Shown here: one piece after another, positions 44,201 to 53,530 of the stretch | Position numbering within the stretch: the first letter of the stretch is position 1 | Layout: every line of letters starts with the position of its first letter | Source: Pseudoalteromonas sp. SMS1 | GTDB lineage: Bacteria; Pseudomonadota; Gammaproteobacteria; Enterobacterales; Alteromonadaceae | Assembly (NCBI RefSeq): GCF_021530565.1 | Contig: NZ_JAKGBI010000011.1 | Span: 62,001-126,000, forward strand | Direction: 5' to 3' | DNA: 64,000 nucleotides | The notes under the pieces: generated by a model | Told to the model about the DNA's origin: nothing | What the model saw: the letters and a program-made list of their open reading frames with translations, nothing else | Databases searched by the model: none | Made by a program: the position numbers and the translations under genes

Positions 44201-45376
44201 TGATTGTGATGAGACTTCCCACTTCAGCAATTGAGAGGTCACATTTGCGATAAAAATATCTCCATTAGCATCTGCCACAATACCATTTGGTGCCACCAAT
44301 TCAGGGCTATTAATAGATTTGAATTTGCGATGCGGCACCAATTTGAAGATGCCATGAATTTCATTTGTAATCCAAATCGTCTTTGCACTGTCTTCAAAAA
44401 TGATTCTTAAACCATTGTTGTGCTCAAGGTCTAACTGCACAAGCTGTTCACTCACACCTGACTTTCTAAACACACCTTTACTGGTAACAAACCAGACAAA
44501 CCCATCTTGATCTTCGATCATCGAATTGACTTGCCCTAGATGCACACCATCAATCACACCAATTTCGGTGAACTCTCCCGTTTCTGGGTCAAAGGCGAAT
44601 GGTCCTTGTTGCGTACCAACAAATAACGCTCCCGAGGACGTTTTTAATACGTGTCTGATTTCATTGGCTCCGGTAGGTGTATCGTTAACAGGATCCGGAA
44701 AAAAATATCGAAAGGTCTTTTGCTCTTTGTTGTACAGATTCAAGCCGTAACTTGTTGCTATCCACAGGCTCTGTTCATCGTTATTCTCAATATCCCAAAT
44801 ACGGTTGTGAGAAAGCCCATGGGCGATGCTAGTGCCAACTTGGATATGTTCGAACTGATTGTGGGCTAAATACCGATTAAGGCCTTTGTCATACGAGCCC
44901 AACCAAATGGAGCCGTCCAAGTCGTGATAAAGAGACTGAATTCTGTTTGCTGAGATGGAGTCCGCACGTTTGGGGTCGTGAATAAAACTCTCAAACTGTC
45001 CCGTTTTTGGGTTGTATCGATTTGCGCCCCCACCCCAAGTGCCCACCCAAATGTTTCCATTTCTGTCTAGCATCAAGTTACCGGCATCATTGTGAGATAG
45101 CCCATTTACATTTTTACTATCAAACTCAAACAGCGTTACTTTTCGACCATCGTAACGCATCACACCGTTCTCGGCAGTGCCAAACCAAAGGAACCCTTGT
45201 TGATCTTGGATAATTGAATAAATCTCTGAAGATGCGAATCCATCTTCTGCGGTGAGCTTTTTGACTGAGTACTGGTTTGCCAGTATCGGAATTTTTCCTA
45301 GGCAAGTACCTGGAATGACAGCCACTAATATCCATGTGATATATAGAATGAGTGAAAGCTGTTTTTCCATAGGCAT
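41240..45376 (-). CDS. Hybrid sensor kinase with propeller periplasmic domain
   Basis: A 1378-residue protein. Signal anchor or signal peptide at 1-25; a long propeller region (two-component propeller repeats such as [15 protein letters not shown] and [14 protein letters not shown]) to about 680; a Y_Y_Y domain ([16 protein letters not shown]) to about 770; a membrane helix near 790; then HisKA ([20 protein letters not shown]) and HATPase ([26 protein letters not shown]) domains; a degenerate receiver ([12 protein letters not shown], no Asp at the usual position) and a canonical receiver ([14 protein letters not shown]). It lacks the AraC output domain of Bacteroidetes HTCS proteins, so the partner regulator must be encoded elsewhere. 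GH92 lies next to it. The ligand is unknown. Confidence 0.92.
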   Translation of the reverse strand: [1378 protein letters not shown]

Positions 45377-46153
45377 TTAGGCAACCATAAAAAGTATCTA
45401 AAGTGAGTGTTACGCTTTAATAGGCTAGTTTAAAATGTCCACTATTTCTACGCATTTTGTTGTTTATCCTATAAAAATGTACAAATAGTTTGAACCTGCT
45501 TTGGGATTTCCTTCGACACTATACGGTCGCTAACGTCTTGTTTACTGCAACATGGGGGTTTTGTAGAGTCATAAATCAATCACCTTTGGGATATTGATAT
45601 CAGTATCTAGATTAACCACCATGGTCCTTTCTAAATTCACTCACCACCCCCCTACGATGGCATACAACCCACTACATAAAAATAACGTAGTGACAGCTAG
45701 CATGAAGGCAATATGGAAAAACTGATGTATCCTCAGTCTCCATATAATTAACTAAAGGACTGAGTAATGAAATGAAAACGCGCGACAGAGAATATCAAAA
45801 AGTCTTCTCTGTTAATAAAAATTTGCACAAGGGGCTTTGAAACTTGTCCAGGTAGACCGAGTTGCGTTATGGACACTCCACCATATGGCCCACCCACCGC
45901 GCCAGTCACATTCTACTATTATCAGAAACAGGTAGTGTGTACATGCTAAAACCCTTTCTTGATTCCTCAGCACTTATTGCAACCGCAAACAACATTAAAA
46001 CCGCTTTGACACCGTCTCTTATTTTTTCTAAAGACACCACAGAGGTAGATAACCCAAATGAAAAAGCCAACCTCTGCTGCCGCCCGTAAATAAGCGATTC
46101 ATGCTTAGTTTACTGCGTTATCACAACCAGAGTTACATGGCGATAGAACATCA
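45377..46153. other. Long intergenic region, no supported gene
   Basis: Between the hybrid sensor and S9 peptidase genes. A plus-strand frame at 45862-46089 has no recognisable family or signal, and its N-terminus is doubtful. No tRNA or repeat seen. It probably holds the promoter of the hybrid sensor at the left. Confidence 0.35.
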
Positions 46154-46187
46154 TAAAAAAACAGCCCCAAACACGAGTGTGAGGGGC
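46154..46187 (-). terminator. Terminator of second S9 peptidase gene
   Basis: On the minus strand GCCCC and GGGGC pair (with TCACACTCGTGTTT in the loop, itself partly self-complementary) and lead into TTTTTTT. It lies 8 bases after the stop codon. Confidence 0.75.
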
Positions 46188-46194
46188 ACATGAC

Positions 46195-48228
46195 TTATTG
46201 GTGTCGTTCAAACCAATCAATAATACGAGTTAGCCTTTCCACTAAGTTTGTGGGTGTACCACTACGAGACAAAGAATGTGTTTCGCCTTTGAATATGACC
46301 ATTTCAACGGGAACATCGTTGGCCTTCAAAGCATAAAACCATTCTTGTCCCTGCCCAAGTGGGGTTATCATGTCTGCATCACTGTGAATAATTAACGTAG
46401 GTGTAGATACTTTGTCAGCATATTTTAGCGGTGACCTGTCCCAATATGCATCGAAGTTATTCCATAGGTTGCCGCCAAACTCTTTTGTCATCTGATTCGG
46501 GGTGTACTCTTGCGTGCCAGCTTCAGAAATCCATGAACTCACACTGCGCTGCGTAACGGCTGCTTTAAATCTATCGGTTTTGGTGGTAATCCAATTCGTT
46601 AAAAAGCCGCCATGGCTACCTCCTGTAATATAAAGTCGTTCAGCATCAACCCATTTGTTGTCAGACAATACTTTGTCTAGGAATTGGACATTATCTCGAT
46701 AATCTGCCCCTCCATAATCCTTTCGAACTGCTTTGCTGTGTGCAATACCATAACCACTGCTGCCACGATAGTTCACATAAGCAACGGCATATCCTTTGGC
46801 TGCGTACATTTGGTTTTCATGAAACCACTGATGACCCCACATTCCGCCCGGGCCCCCCTTAATATTCAACACCAGAGGATAGGATTTATGTTTATCAAAA
46901 TTGAGTGGCTTGTGGATAAAGCCTTGTACGCGCATGCCCTTTTCATTTGTAAACCACACTTCTTGAGCGGGTGAAAGGCGCTTATCCGCTAACACTGGGT
47001 CATTAAAACGGGTTAGCTTCGTGACTAGCTTAGAATCTAAATTAAGACGATACAACTCAGGTAACTGGGTGGCGCTCTCCATCGTAAACACCAAAAACTG
47101 GCCATCATGAGAAAGCACAAGGTTTTTTATGGTTGTGTTCTGTTCCATTAACTTTGTGACTTTGCCAGACCTTGATACAGAAAACAGTCGATTTGCGCCA
47201 TGATCGTTTGCAGTAAAATACAGTGTTTTGTTATCCGGTGCCCAAATTGCTTGGGAGACATTTCTATCAAAGTCAGCTGTCAAGTTTTGCAACTGACCAT
47301 TGGGGCCTTGCAACATTAGATCAGCCTGCGCATATGTGTCTTCATAATGTACATACGATAAAAGTGTATTGTCTCGAGATAAACTGGCACTGACTTGAGC
47401 CCCTGCATGATCTGTTAATGCGGTTATCTCCTGAGTCTTTACATCTAGGTGATATATCTCTGAATTCGTATTGCCTTCATATTCTAATCCGGTTCTATTG
47501 GCGTGAAAATAAATGTGTTTACCATCTTTTGAAACAACGGGGCTATTCGCGTTCCAATCTGGGCCAGAAGTAAGCTGGGTGAGCTCATTTTTCTGCATAT
47601 CAAATAAAAACAGATGACGACGTTTATCACTCAAATAACCACTGCCATTGGCGATATACTTTGCTTGATTCACGACCACGATATTTGGTTCTGCGCGCTT
47701 GTTAGATTCACCGGATCCATTCACATCTTTTTGAGTTTTTGCGCTTTTGGGACTGACACTTAGCGTTAACAATAGTTTGTCTCCACTTGGAAACCATTCA
47801 AAGCCCGTTAGGCTTTGATCTAGCGTTGTCACTTGTTTCGCTTCTCCACCATCTGCTGGCATCACAAATACCTGTGCTTTCTCATCAACAGTTCGAATAA
47901 AGGCAACATGGCGACCATCTTCTGACCATTGAGGTCCACGATCTCCTTTCCCCTGAGTAAACTCTGAAATAACCCCACTTTTATTAATTTTAAATATTTG
48001 GCTATTTCGACCGCTGGCGTCCTCATTCACCGTAGTTTTAACAAATAATGTTACCTCATTATTCGGCGAGATCTGTGGGTCTCCCATAAATACAAAATCA
48101 AAATAGTCTTGCGGTACTAGGCCATTCTGATTTTGTTCATGTGCAAATATTCCCGAGCTAGCCGTCATCAAAACGGCGGAGAGTAACAAACAACCTAATG
48201 GTTTTTTTGACTTTATTTTTTTTGTCAT
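46195..48228 (-). CDS. Secreted S9 family peptidase (prolyl oligopeptidase type), 2
   Basis: A 677-residue exported serine peptidase. Signal sequence MTKKIKSKKPLGCLLLSAVL, cleavage near GIFA-HEQ. WD40-like propeller repeats (GPQWSEDGRHVAFIR, AIWAPDNKTLYF), then a catalytic domain with TGGSHGGFLTNW (Ser about 538), HSDADMIT (Asp about 617-619) and KGETHSLSRSG (His about 651). The SHGG variant and this ending are typical of the acylaminoacyl-peptidase/dipeptidyl-peptidase branch. Together with the 31725 gene it makes two unlinked S9 enzymes in one window. The transcript ends in a terminator. Confidence 0.9.
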   Translation of the reverse strand: MTKKIKSKKPLGCLLLSAVLMTASSGIFAHEQNQNGLVPQDYFDFVFMGDPQISPNNEVTLFVKTTVNEDASGRNSQIFKINKSGVISEFTQGKGDRGPQWSEDGRHVAFIRTVDEKAQVFVMPADGGEAKQVTTLDQSLTGFEWFPSGDKLLLTLSVSPKSAKTQKDVNGSGESNKRAEPNIVVVNQAKYIANGSGYLSDKRRHLFLFDMQKNELTQLTSGPDWNANSPVVSKDGKHIYFHANRTGLEYEGNTNSEIYHLDVKTQEITALTDHAGAQVSASLSRDNTLLSYVHYEDTYAQADLMLQGPNGQLQNLTADFDRNVSQAIWAPDNKTLYFTANDHGANRLFSVSRSGKVTKLMEQNTTIKNLVLSHDGQFLVFTMESATQLPELYRLNLDSKLVTKLTRFNDPVLADKRLSPAQEVWFTNEKGMRVQGFIHKPLNFDKHKSYPLVLNIKGGPGGMWGHQWFHENQMYAAKGYAVAYVNYRGSSGYGIAHSKAVRKDYGGADYRDNVQFLDKVLSDNKWVDAERLYITGGSHGGFLTNWITTKTDRFKAAVTQRSVSSWISEAGTQEYTPNQMTKEFGGNLWNNFDAYWDRSPLKYADKVSTPTLIIHSDADMITPLGQGQEWFYALKANDVPVEMVIFKGETHSLSRSGTPTNLVERLTRIIDWFERHQ

Positions 48229-48630
48229 ACCAATACTTCCAAGAAACTAAACCTGATGTTCAGGTCAACATGTTATGGTTAAAATTATTTCGGATACCTA
48301 AATTAGCGCGAATAGTAATCTGGTGGAAAGTCATAGCCTATTACAAAGACATTCGCTCGTCCTAAAAACACTGTGAACGGTAGATAAATTAGGATTTATC
48401 GCCCAAAAGTTAAATCGGCTATTCCGAATCGACCAGCCAGTTTGCCTGATGATAAGGGCATGAGTGCAGGGCGATCATGTGACTGTTAGTAAAAAATCTA
48501 TCGCAGTATGGGCACAACCCTTACGATTCCCTGTTTAATACGATACAAAAACCAACCTTTAAGCATTAATGATCACATTAGTATCATAATAGGAACGCAT
48601 AATGGGAAGTTTTATTAGGGATACAAAACA
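48229..48630. other. Intergenic region
   Basis: No gene seen. Promoters for the S9 gene (minus) and the TerB-like gene (plus) are expected. Confidence 0.4.
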
Positions 48631-49158
48631 ATGCATATTATTTTGGGCGTACTTGGCGCACTGCTCACCATACTGTTCTTGCTGAATCGACTAAGTGAGA
48701 CAGGGTTCGATATTGGGTGGTTAAACCCTTTCTCATGGCACAGAAGAAGAAAGTTTCGCAAACACCACGACCTGAACCCTGTGTTCAAATTGGACTCTCC
48801 TCTAGATGTTGCAGCATTGCTTGCAACGGGTGTCGTCAAAGTAGATGGCGATATCACCGCAACACAAAAAGCGGCACTCCTGCAAACATTTGAATCAGAG
48901 TTTCGAGTAGACAAGGAAGAAGCAAAAGATTTACTCACATCCAGTGTGTATTTAATTGGCAATGGACAGGCATTCTTTTCCAAACCGGCGAAAAGTATTG
49001 AGCGTAGCTTTGATAAATTTACCCCGGAGCAGGTATCTTCCGTAATTAGGCTTCTGGATAAAATGAGCCAAATTGATGGGCCTGCCACAGCAATACAAAC
49101 TCAATATATAAAAAATGCCGTTAAAGGGCTGCCAACTCACTCATCAAATAAATGGTAA
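48631..49158 (+). CDS. TerB-like domain protein with membrane anchor
   Basis: A 175-residue protein. An N-terminal hydrophobic helix (MHIILGVLGALLTILFLLN) anchors it, then a short basic segment (WHRRRKFRKHH) and a helical domain VKVDGDITATQKAALLQTFE followed by RVDKEEAKDLLTSSVYLIG. The acid-rich alpha-helical pattern with KVDGDIT resembles the TerB-like domain (cf. DjlA N-terminus), which occurs in stress and metal-resistance proteins. The link to tellurite resistance is by fold only. No genes of a ter operon are nearby. Closed by a hairpin. Confidence 0.6.
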   Translation: MHIILGVLGALLTILFLLNRLSETGFDIGWLNPFSWHRRRKFRKHHDLNPVFKLDSPLDVAALLATGVVKVDGDITATQKAALLQTFESEFRVDKEEAKDLLTSSVYLIGNGQAFFSKPAKSIERSFDKFTPEQVSSVIRLLDKMSQIDGPATAIQTQYIKNAVKGLPTHSSNKW

Positions 49159-49159
49159 T

Positions 49160-49197
49160 AAAACGAGGCGAGTAATTAGCTTGCCCCGTTTTCGTTT
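49160..49197. terminator. Imperfect bidirectional terminator
   Basis: AACG-GGC-AG and CT-GCC-CGTT pair with one mismatch and a wobble around a 7-base loop. A and T runs flank the stem. It lies between convergent genes and may serve both. Confidence 0.6.
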
Positions 49198-49217
49198 CTA
49201 CTAACGAACAATGGCGA

Positions 49218-50993
49218 TTACTGAATCAACGTTTCAAGGTATTTTTTCGCTGTGTCTTTAATCGTATCATGGTTATTTCTGATGTCATCCAAAGTAGGCG
49301 AGACTAAAATGTCCGGCTGTACCCCTACACCGATCAGCTTGCTGCCATCAGCTTGTCGTACTTCTGCTCCGGTAAAACCAATTGCCAGATGATATGGGAC
49401 ATCGCCATATAAAACGTAGGTCAAATCACCATTAATGCCTTTAGTGGCTTCCCCCACCACAGGGATATTCAAGTTTTGAAAAAAAGCGAGCACAAATTCA
49501 TTGCGGCTAATACTATATCGGCTGCTCAACACCACCATCGGCTTATTCAACCTCTGGCTCGTCCCCTGTCTTGATAAATCAAGGTTAAAAACATGTCTTT
49601 GTTCATAATCGGGATGATTAGATACGCGAATTTTGTATACGGGACCTTCGATTTTTCCATCATGTATTGACGTTAAAAAGTTCTGCCAAGCAAACCAGTC
49701 ACTCGGATAGTTACGTAAGTCAACGATGATGCCACGGGCTGTTTCAAGCTTTTTCATCAAACCAGGTAACGCCTCATTTGTTACCTTACTTAAATCCAAA
49801 TAATGGATGTGTTTGTCTAAGACTTGATGCGTTGCTTGACTACTGTGCGTATAATTATCGATCGTGTTGTAGTAACTCTCATACCGTAATTTGTCTGTTA
49901 CCAATTGCACTGAATACGGTTGATTATCGCGATTTACGATGTCTAGCGTTACGGTATCTGTTGGGTTCTCTCTAAGTAACACTTCATTGCCCAACACATC
50001 GCTTGCGGCCGTGTTTGCTGCAGACAAAGAGTAAGGTATTTTTTCATTTATCAAAGTTCGAATGTCCTGGCCATCCACAGCCACGAGTTCATCACCGACT
50101 TCCAGCTCATCGACTTTGCTCCCTTTGTAAATCAAAACAGGCTTACCTTCTACCATCTCAAAGCCAACGTCTGGCCAATAACGTGCTGCTGGCACGTCCC
50201 GTAAATATAAGTAAACATGATTGTCTTGCAACTTAGTGAGGGTGTACTTAAGTGCGTTTTCAATCTTCCTTGCGTCTTGAGTCTGACAAACACTCAGTAG
50301 TGGCCTGAGCTCTGCTCCCCAGTTAACAGGTACATGATGAAAGTACTGCCCGAAATGCGCCATCACACCCCAAACTTTACTCATCACACTGAAGCAATAA
50401 AAAGGGTTTTCAAGGGTGTCTGGAATATTGACATGAGCAGGCACTATATAGGCCCCACCATCCTTAGCCGTCTTATTTGCTTCTAAAAGCATTGGGACCC
50501 GAACATAGACACCATTTAACTGCGCATAATAAACTTGCTGCTGTGGCAGAAATGGCTCTGTGTGTAACTGACCATAGTTTATCGTATTCACTTCCCTACG
50601 AAATGAATAATGGCCCAACTTACTTGGATACCCTAAATTTATCCAACCGCTGACTTTGTCATGCTCTCTTAACCTCTCCGGTTCTGTTAGGTAGTCATTA
50701 AAAGTGACATGAGGCGCAACTTCATTGAACAAATACTTTAGCTGTGATGCAAAATCCTGAGATGTATTCTGTTGTATATAGTGAGCACCATATTTAGAAA
50801 ATTGCTCCCAGTCTGTTGCTTGAACCGATTCACTTGGGTGATAAAACTCAACCAAATTTGCGATTTTTGAGAATGCTTCAATTCTATCAAGTGCGTAATC
50901 ACCCGAATTATCACTACTGGCATGCACCGCTGTTGCTGTCATAAGCAGAGCCGTAATGATGGCTTTCATATTATTATTCATCATAATTTCCAT
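49218..50993 (-). CDS. Secreted S41-like PDZ peptidase
   Basis: A 591-residue exported protein; signal peptide beginning near residue 9 (MKAIITALLMTATAVHASS). The first 200 residues are unfamiliar. A PDZ-like segment (VDELEVGDELVAVDGQD) follows a helical part with LQDNHVYLYL, then the S41 tail-specific protease core: RGIIVDLRNYPSDWF and SSRYSISRNEFVLAFF (putative catalytic Ser in YSIS), then GEATKGINGD. The consensus S41 SxxSAxE box is altered, so activity is not certain. Translation may start at one of several ATGs (50993 to 50969). Substrates are probably exported proteins or peptides. Confidence 0.75.
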   Translation of the reverse strand: MEIMMNNNMKAIITALLMTATAVHASSDNSGDYALDRIEAFSKIANLVEFYHPSESVQATDWEQFSKYGAHYIQQNTSQDFASQLKYLFNEVAPHVTFNDYLTEPERLREHDKVSGWINLGYPSKLGHYSFRREVNTINYGQLHTEPFLPQQQVYYAQLNGVYVRVPMLLEANKTAKDGGAYIVPAHVNIPDTLENPFYCFSVMSKVWGVMAHFGQYFHHVPVNWGAELRPLLSVCQTQDARKIENALKYTLTKLQDNHVYLYLRDVPAARYWPDVGFEMVEGKPVLIYKGSKVDELEVGDELVAVDGQDIRTLINEKIPYSLSAANTAASDVLGNEVLLRENPTDTVTLDIVNRDNQPYSVQLVTDKLRYESYYNTIDNYTHSSQATHQVLDKHIHYLDLSKVTNEALPGLMKKLETARGIIVDLRNYPSDWFAWQNFLTSIHDGKIEGPVYKIRVSNHPDYEQRHVFNLDLSRQGTSQRLNKPMVVLSSRYSISRNEFVLAFFQNLNIPVVGEATKGINGDLTYVLYGDVPYHLAIGFTGAEVRQADGSKLIGVGVQPDILVSPTLDDIRNNHDTIKDTAKKYLETLIQ

Positions 50994-51661
50994 ATATTTT
51001 TAGGCGTAATTAAATTACTCACAACATTTCTAGCTCGTCAATCCCTAACAAAAAAAGATAAAAACATTAATCGAAGCCATATAAAACAAAAATATAAACA
51101 CATATTACAAACAGTTAAAAACAAAATATTAAAAAACAAAAATATAGAAACCACACCCAGACAAAATTAAAAAACAAATACAAATAAAACTAAAAAACAA
51201 AATCAATTAGATAGATTATAAAAATCACCTAACAAAAAGATTAATAAAATTTATTAAAACAAAATTTAACCATCATTTTCTTTGTCATTTATTGCTCGCC
51301 TATTATTGCACGCCTATACCAAGGCATGATTAGGGATATAAAAAGACGGTGTTCATACCTTCCCTAAATAACACAACGCATTGAGCAACTTGAAATTAGC
51401 CACCAACCAAGTTGGTTTTTTAGCAAAAAAACGAGCTAAAACAATATCTTTCAATAATCAAACCGACGACACTACTTGTTCTAAACCGCCCTTAATCGGG
51501 CGAGTCGCAATACCGTTGGCGTGATGAGCCACCTTTTCAAGATTAAGGCCTTTACGCATTCAATATCATTTAGCTTGTTTTTTATACATTAGATTGTATA
51601 TTTTATACTGACAGCGATGTCATCCATATTTCAAATACAACATGAAAAGAGTAACCACGAT
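50994..51661. other. A-rich, G-poor divergent intergenic region
   Basis: About 230 bases (51040-51270) on the plus strand are A-rich with almost no G, in an irregular low-complexity pattern. It separates the S41-like gene (minus) from the lysozyme-like gene (plus). No ORF with a start signal and no repeat unit. It may be an UP-element-like promoter region or a binding region for an AT-specific protein. Confidence 0.5.
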
Positions 51662-53482
51662 ATGATAATTACCTCAAAAAAAGCCGTGTATGGCGTTATC
51701 TTTTGTGCCCTGAGCGAGCATGCTTCTGCAATACAAACCATTGACTTAGAACAATACAGGCAACTTATGCCAATTTTTCAAGGTGCGATTGATTACCGAA
51801 TTTTGCTCGCAGACAATGTGACCGTCAATTACCACTGCGAAATCATAGAAACGCCAGATGGGGGATATGATATTGATAGGAAAAGCTGCAATAAACCTGG
51901 GCAGTTTTACCATATCGATTGGCAAGGGGAGTTTCCAAATGAGATTAATCTCAGTGTCAATGGCACTTCGACTTCGGATACTATTGTCGAACATAAATTA
52001 TGGGCAATCGCTTTTGCACATGCGAGTGCTTCTAGCCGTATACAAATGCAGTATGGTTTAAGAAAGGGCCGCAACGGCACATTTGATTTAAGTAAGCCTT
52101 TTGCAACTGGAGAGCAATTTGGAGATTACTTCCAACGACAAATGAATCCAAACTACTTTGTCTCCAAAGGGCTTCAAGAAAGCTCTCTTGGTAAAGATTT
52201 ACCACCAGAAGCTGACGAAGATGATGGCGTGCTGCAAATTGAATATCCAGGCAGTGCTTGGGCAGAGCTACAAGGCGTTGTTGGCGGCGGTTTTCCTCTT
52301 CCCTTCAAAGCTCTTGACCCAAAAACTGTGCTCAGTTCTCATTCTGGGCCTGCGCGGAACATACTCGGCTCTTCTCTAAGTAGCGGGTTTTACAATGGCT
52401 CAGCACTGGCAATTGTCAGTGGTTCTCTACCATGGAACCAAGGTTCAGACTTATCTCAGGATTCCATGCATTTATTTTTACAGCAATCCAAAGACCCTGA
52501 TGCACTCTCTATGCTTATGTCCTTTATGTATAATCGGGGCCCCTATGCAGCCAAAGACCAGATACTACGCACTCAAGAAGTTTTTGACCATTGTGTGTCT
52601 ATCGAGGAAGATCTTGAAGATGATTGGACTTGTTTTCAAAAACAAAATGATTTTGGTGCGCGTTATATCAGACAAATCCCCGACGTCACCAATACGCTTA
52701 CACAGGCTGCTGGTCAAGGACACACATATGATGCGCAATTAAGTTGGCAAGACATCCTAAATTATCTCACTTTGCTACAGAATTACGGGTTCTACTCGAA
52801 CACGATTGTCGATAACGCGAAATCAGCAGCAAAGATCGTATTCGACGAATTAAAAAGCGACGACACGATTTCTTATAAAACGCAATTTGGCCGCATACTT
52901 GAACAAATCATGGTCAACCTTCCAATCTATGAATTAGGTGAGGGCGGTCCATACGACGAACAAGGAAAAAAGCAATTTTATTTGTATAACTATACAAATG
53001 AAACCGTTTTAGTCATTGCGAATAATGAAGCAGCACAAGCTGATGTCAATGAGTTTATATTGCCTCAAAACCGCATAGCAATTGATATTAACGGCCAATT
53101 TCTCGAACTTAAATCTAGTGATGGGTCCTATCACTGTACCGAAGAAGCAAATACGGCACTTGCTGCGCTCAAGGCAACAACAGATGACACTTATCTATCG
53201 CTTAGTGCGCAACTTAAGCTCACTATTGCACAGGGCCGCTGCGTGTTTGAATCTGGCCCTCACACTCCCCCACCGCCAGTTCAAGACGGATATTGGGACG
53301 CAAGCAAATTATATGACCAACCTGGAGAAATGGTAATTGATTCGCTGGATTGTCACGAATATAAAAATGAGTGGTATATCGTCGGTGGTAATGCGCCAAG
53401 TAACGTGTTCAGCCAAGACCCTTGGGGTGTATGGCGCCAAATATCCGAGCGTCCCAATAGCACATGCTTAAGTGATAGATAG
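51662..53482 (+). CDS. Secreted lysozyme-like protein with CBM5/12-like tail
   Basis: A 606-residue exported protein (start at 51662 chosen because it directly gives signal peptide MIITSKKAVYGVIFCALSEH). Three motifs resemble the soluble lytic transglycosylase fold: QESSLGKD (about 172-179), DGVLQIEY (about 188-195) and FMYNRGPYA (about 288-296), in correct order. A proline-rich linker (HTPPPPV) leads to a C-terminal domain with WDASKLYDQPGEMV and WGVWRQI, a pattern of CBM5/12 chitin-binding modules. It may cleave peptidoglycan or chitin-like polymer. This is motif-level evidence; no catalytic proof. Confidence 0.6.
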   Translation: MIITSKKAVYGVIFCALSEHASAIQTIDLEQYRQLMPIFQGAIDYRILLADNVTVNYHCEIIETPDGGYDIDRKSCNKPGQFYHIDWQGEFPNEINLSVNGTSTSDTIVEHKLWAIAFAHASASSRIQMQYGLRKGRNGTFDLSKPFATGEQFGDYFQRQMNPNYFVSKGLQESSLGKDLPPEADEDDGVLQIEYPGSAWAELQGVVGGGFPLPFKALDPKTVLSSHSGPARNILGSSLSSGFYNGSALAIVSGSLPWNQGSDLSQDSMHLFLQQSKDPDALSMLMSFMYNRGPYAAKDQILRTQEVFDHCVSIEEDLEDDWTCFQKQNDFGARYIRQIPDVTNTLTQAAGQGHTYDAQLSWQDILNYLTLLQNYGFYSNTIVDNAKSAAKIVFDELKSDDTISYKTQFGRILEQIMVNLPIYELGEGGPYDEQGKKQFYLYNYTNETVLVIANNEAAQADVNEFILPQNRIAIDINGQFLELKSSDGSYHCTEEANTALAALKATTDDTYLSLSAQLKLTIAQGRCVFESGPHTPPPPVQDGYWDASKLYDQPGEMVIDSLDCHEYKNEWYIVGGNAPSNVFSQDPWGVWRQISERPNSTCLSDR

Positions 53483-53530
53483 ATCAAAAGGCGAGCTACG
53501 TTTTTTCAATTCAACCTTTACCATGTAACC

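Noticed and set aside
45862..46089. Plus-strand frame of 75 codons in the 45.4-46.2 kb gap
   Set aside because: No ribosome binding site, no recognisable domain and unusual composition; kept as unassigned DNA.
48615..49088. Minus-strand frame of 157 codons
   Set aside because: Shadow of the TerB-like gene, which has the membrane anchor and domain pattern.
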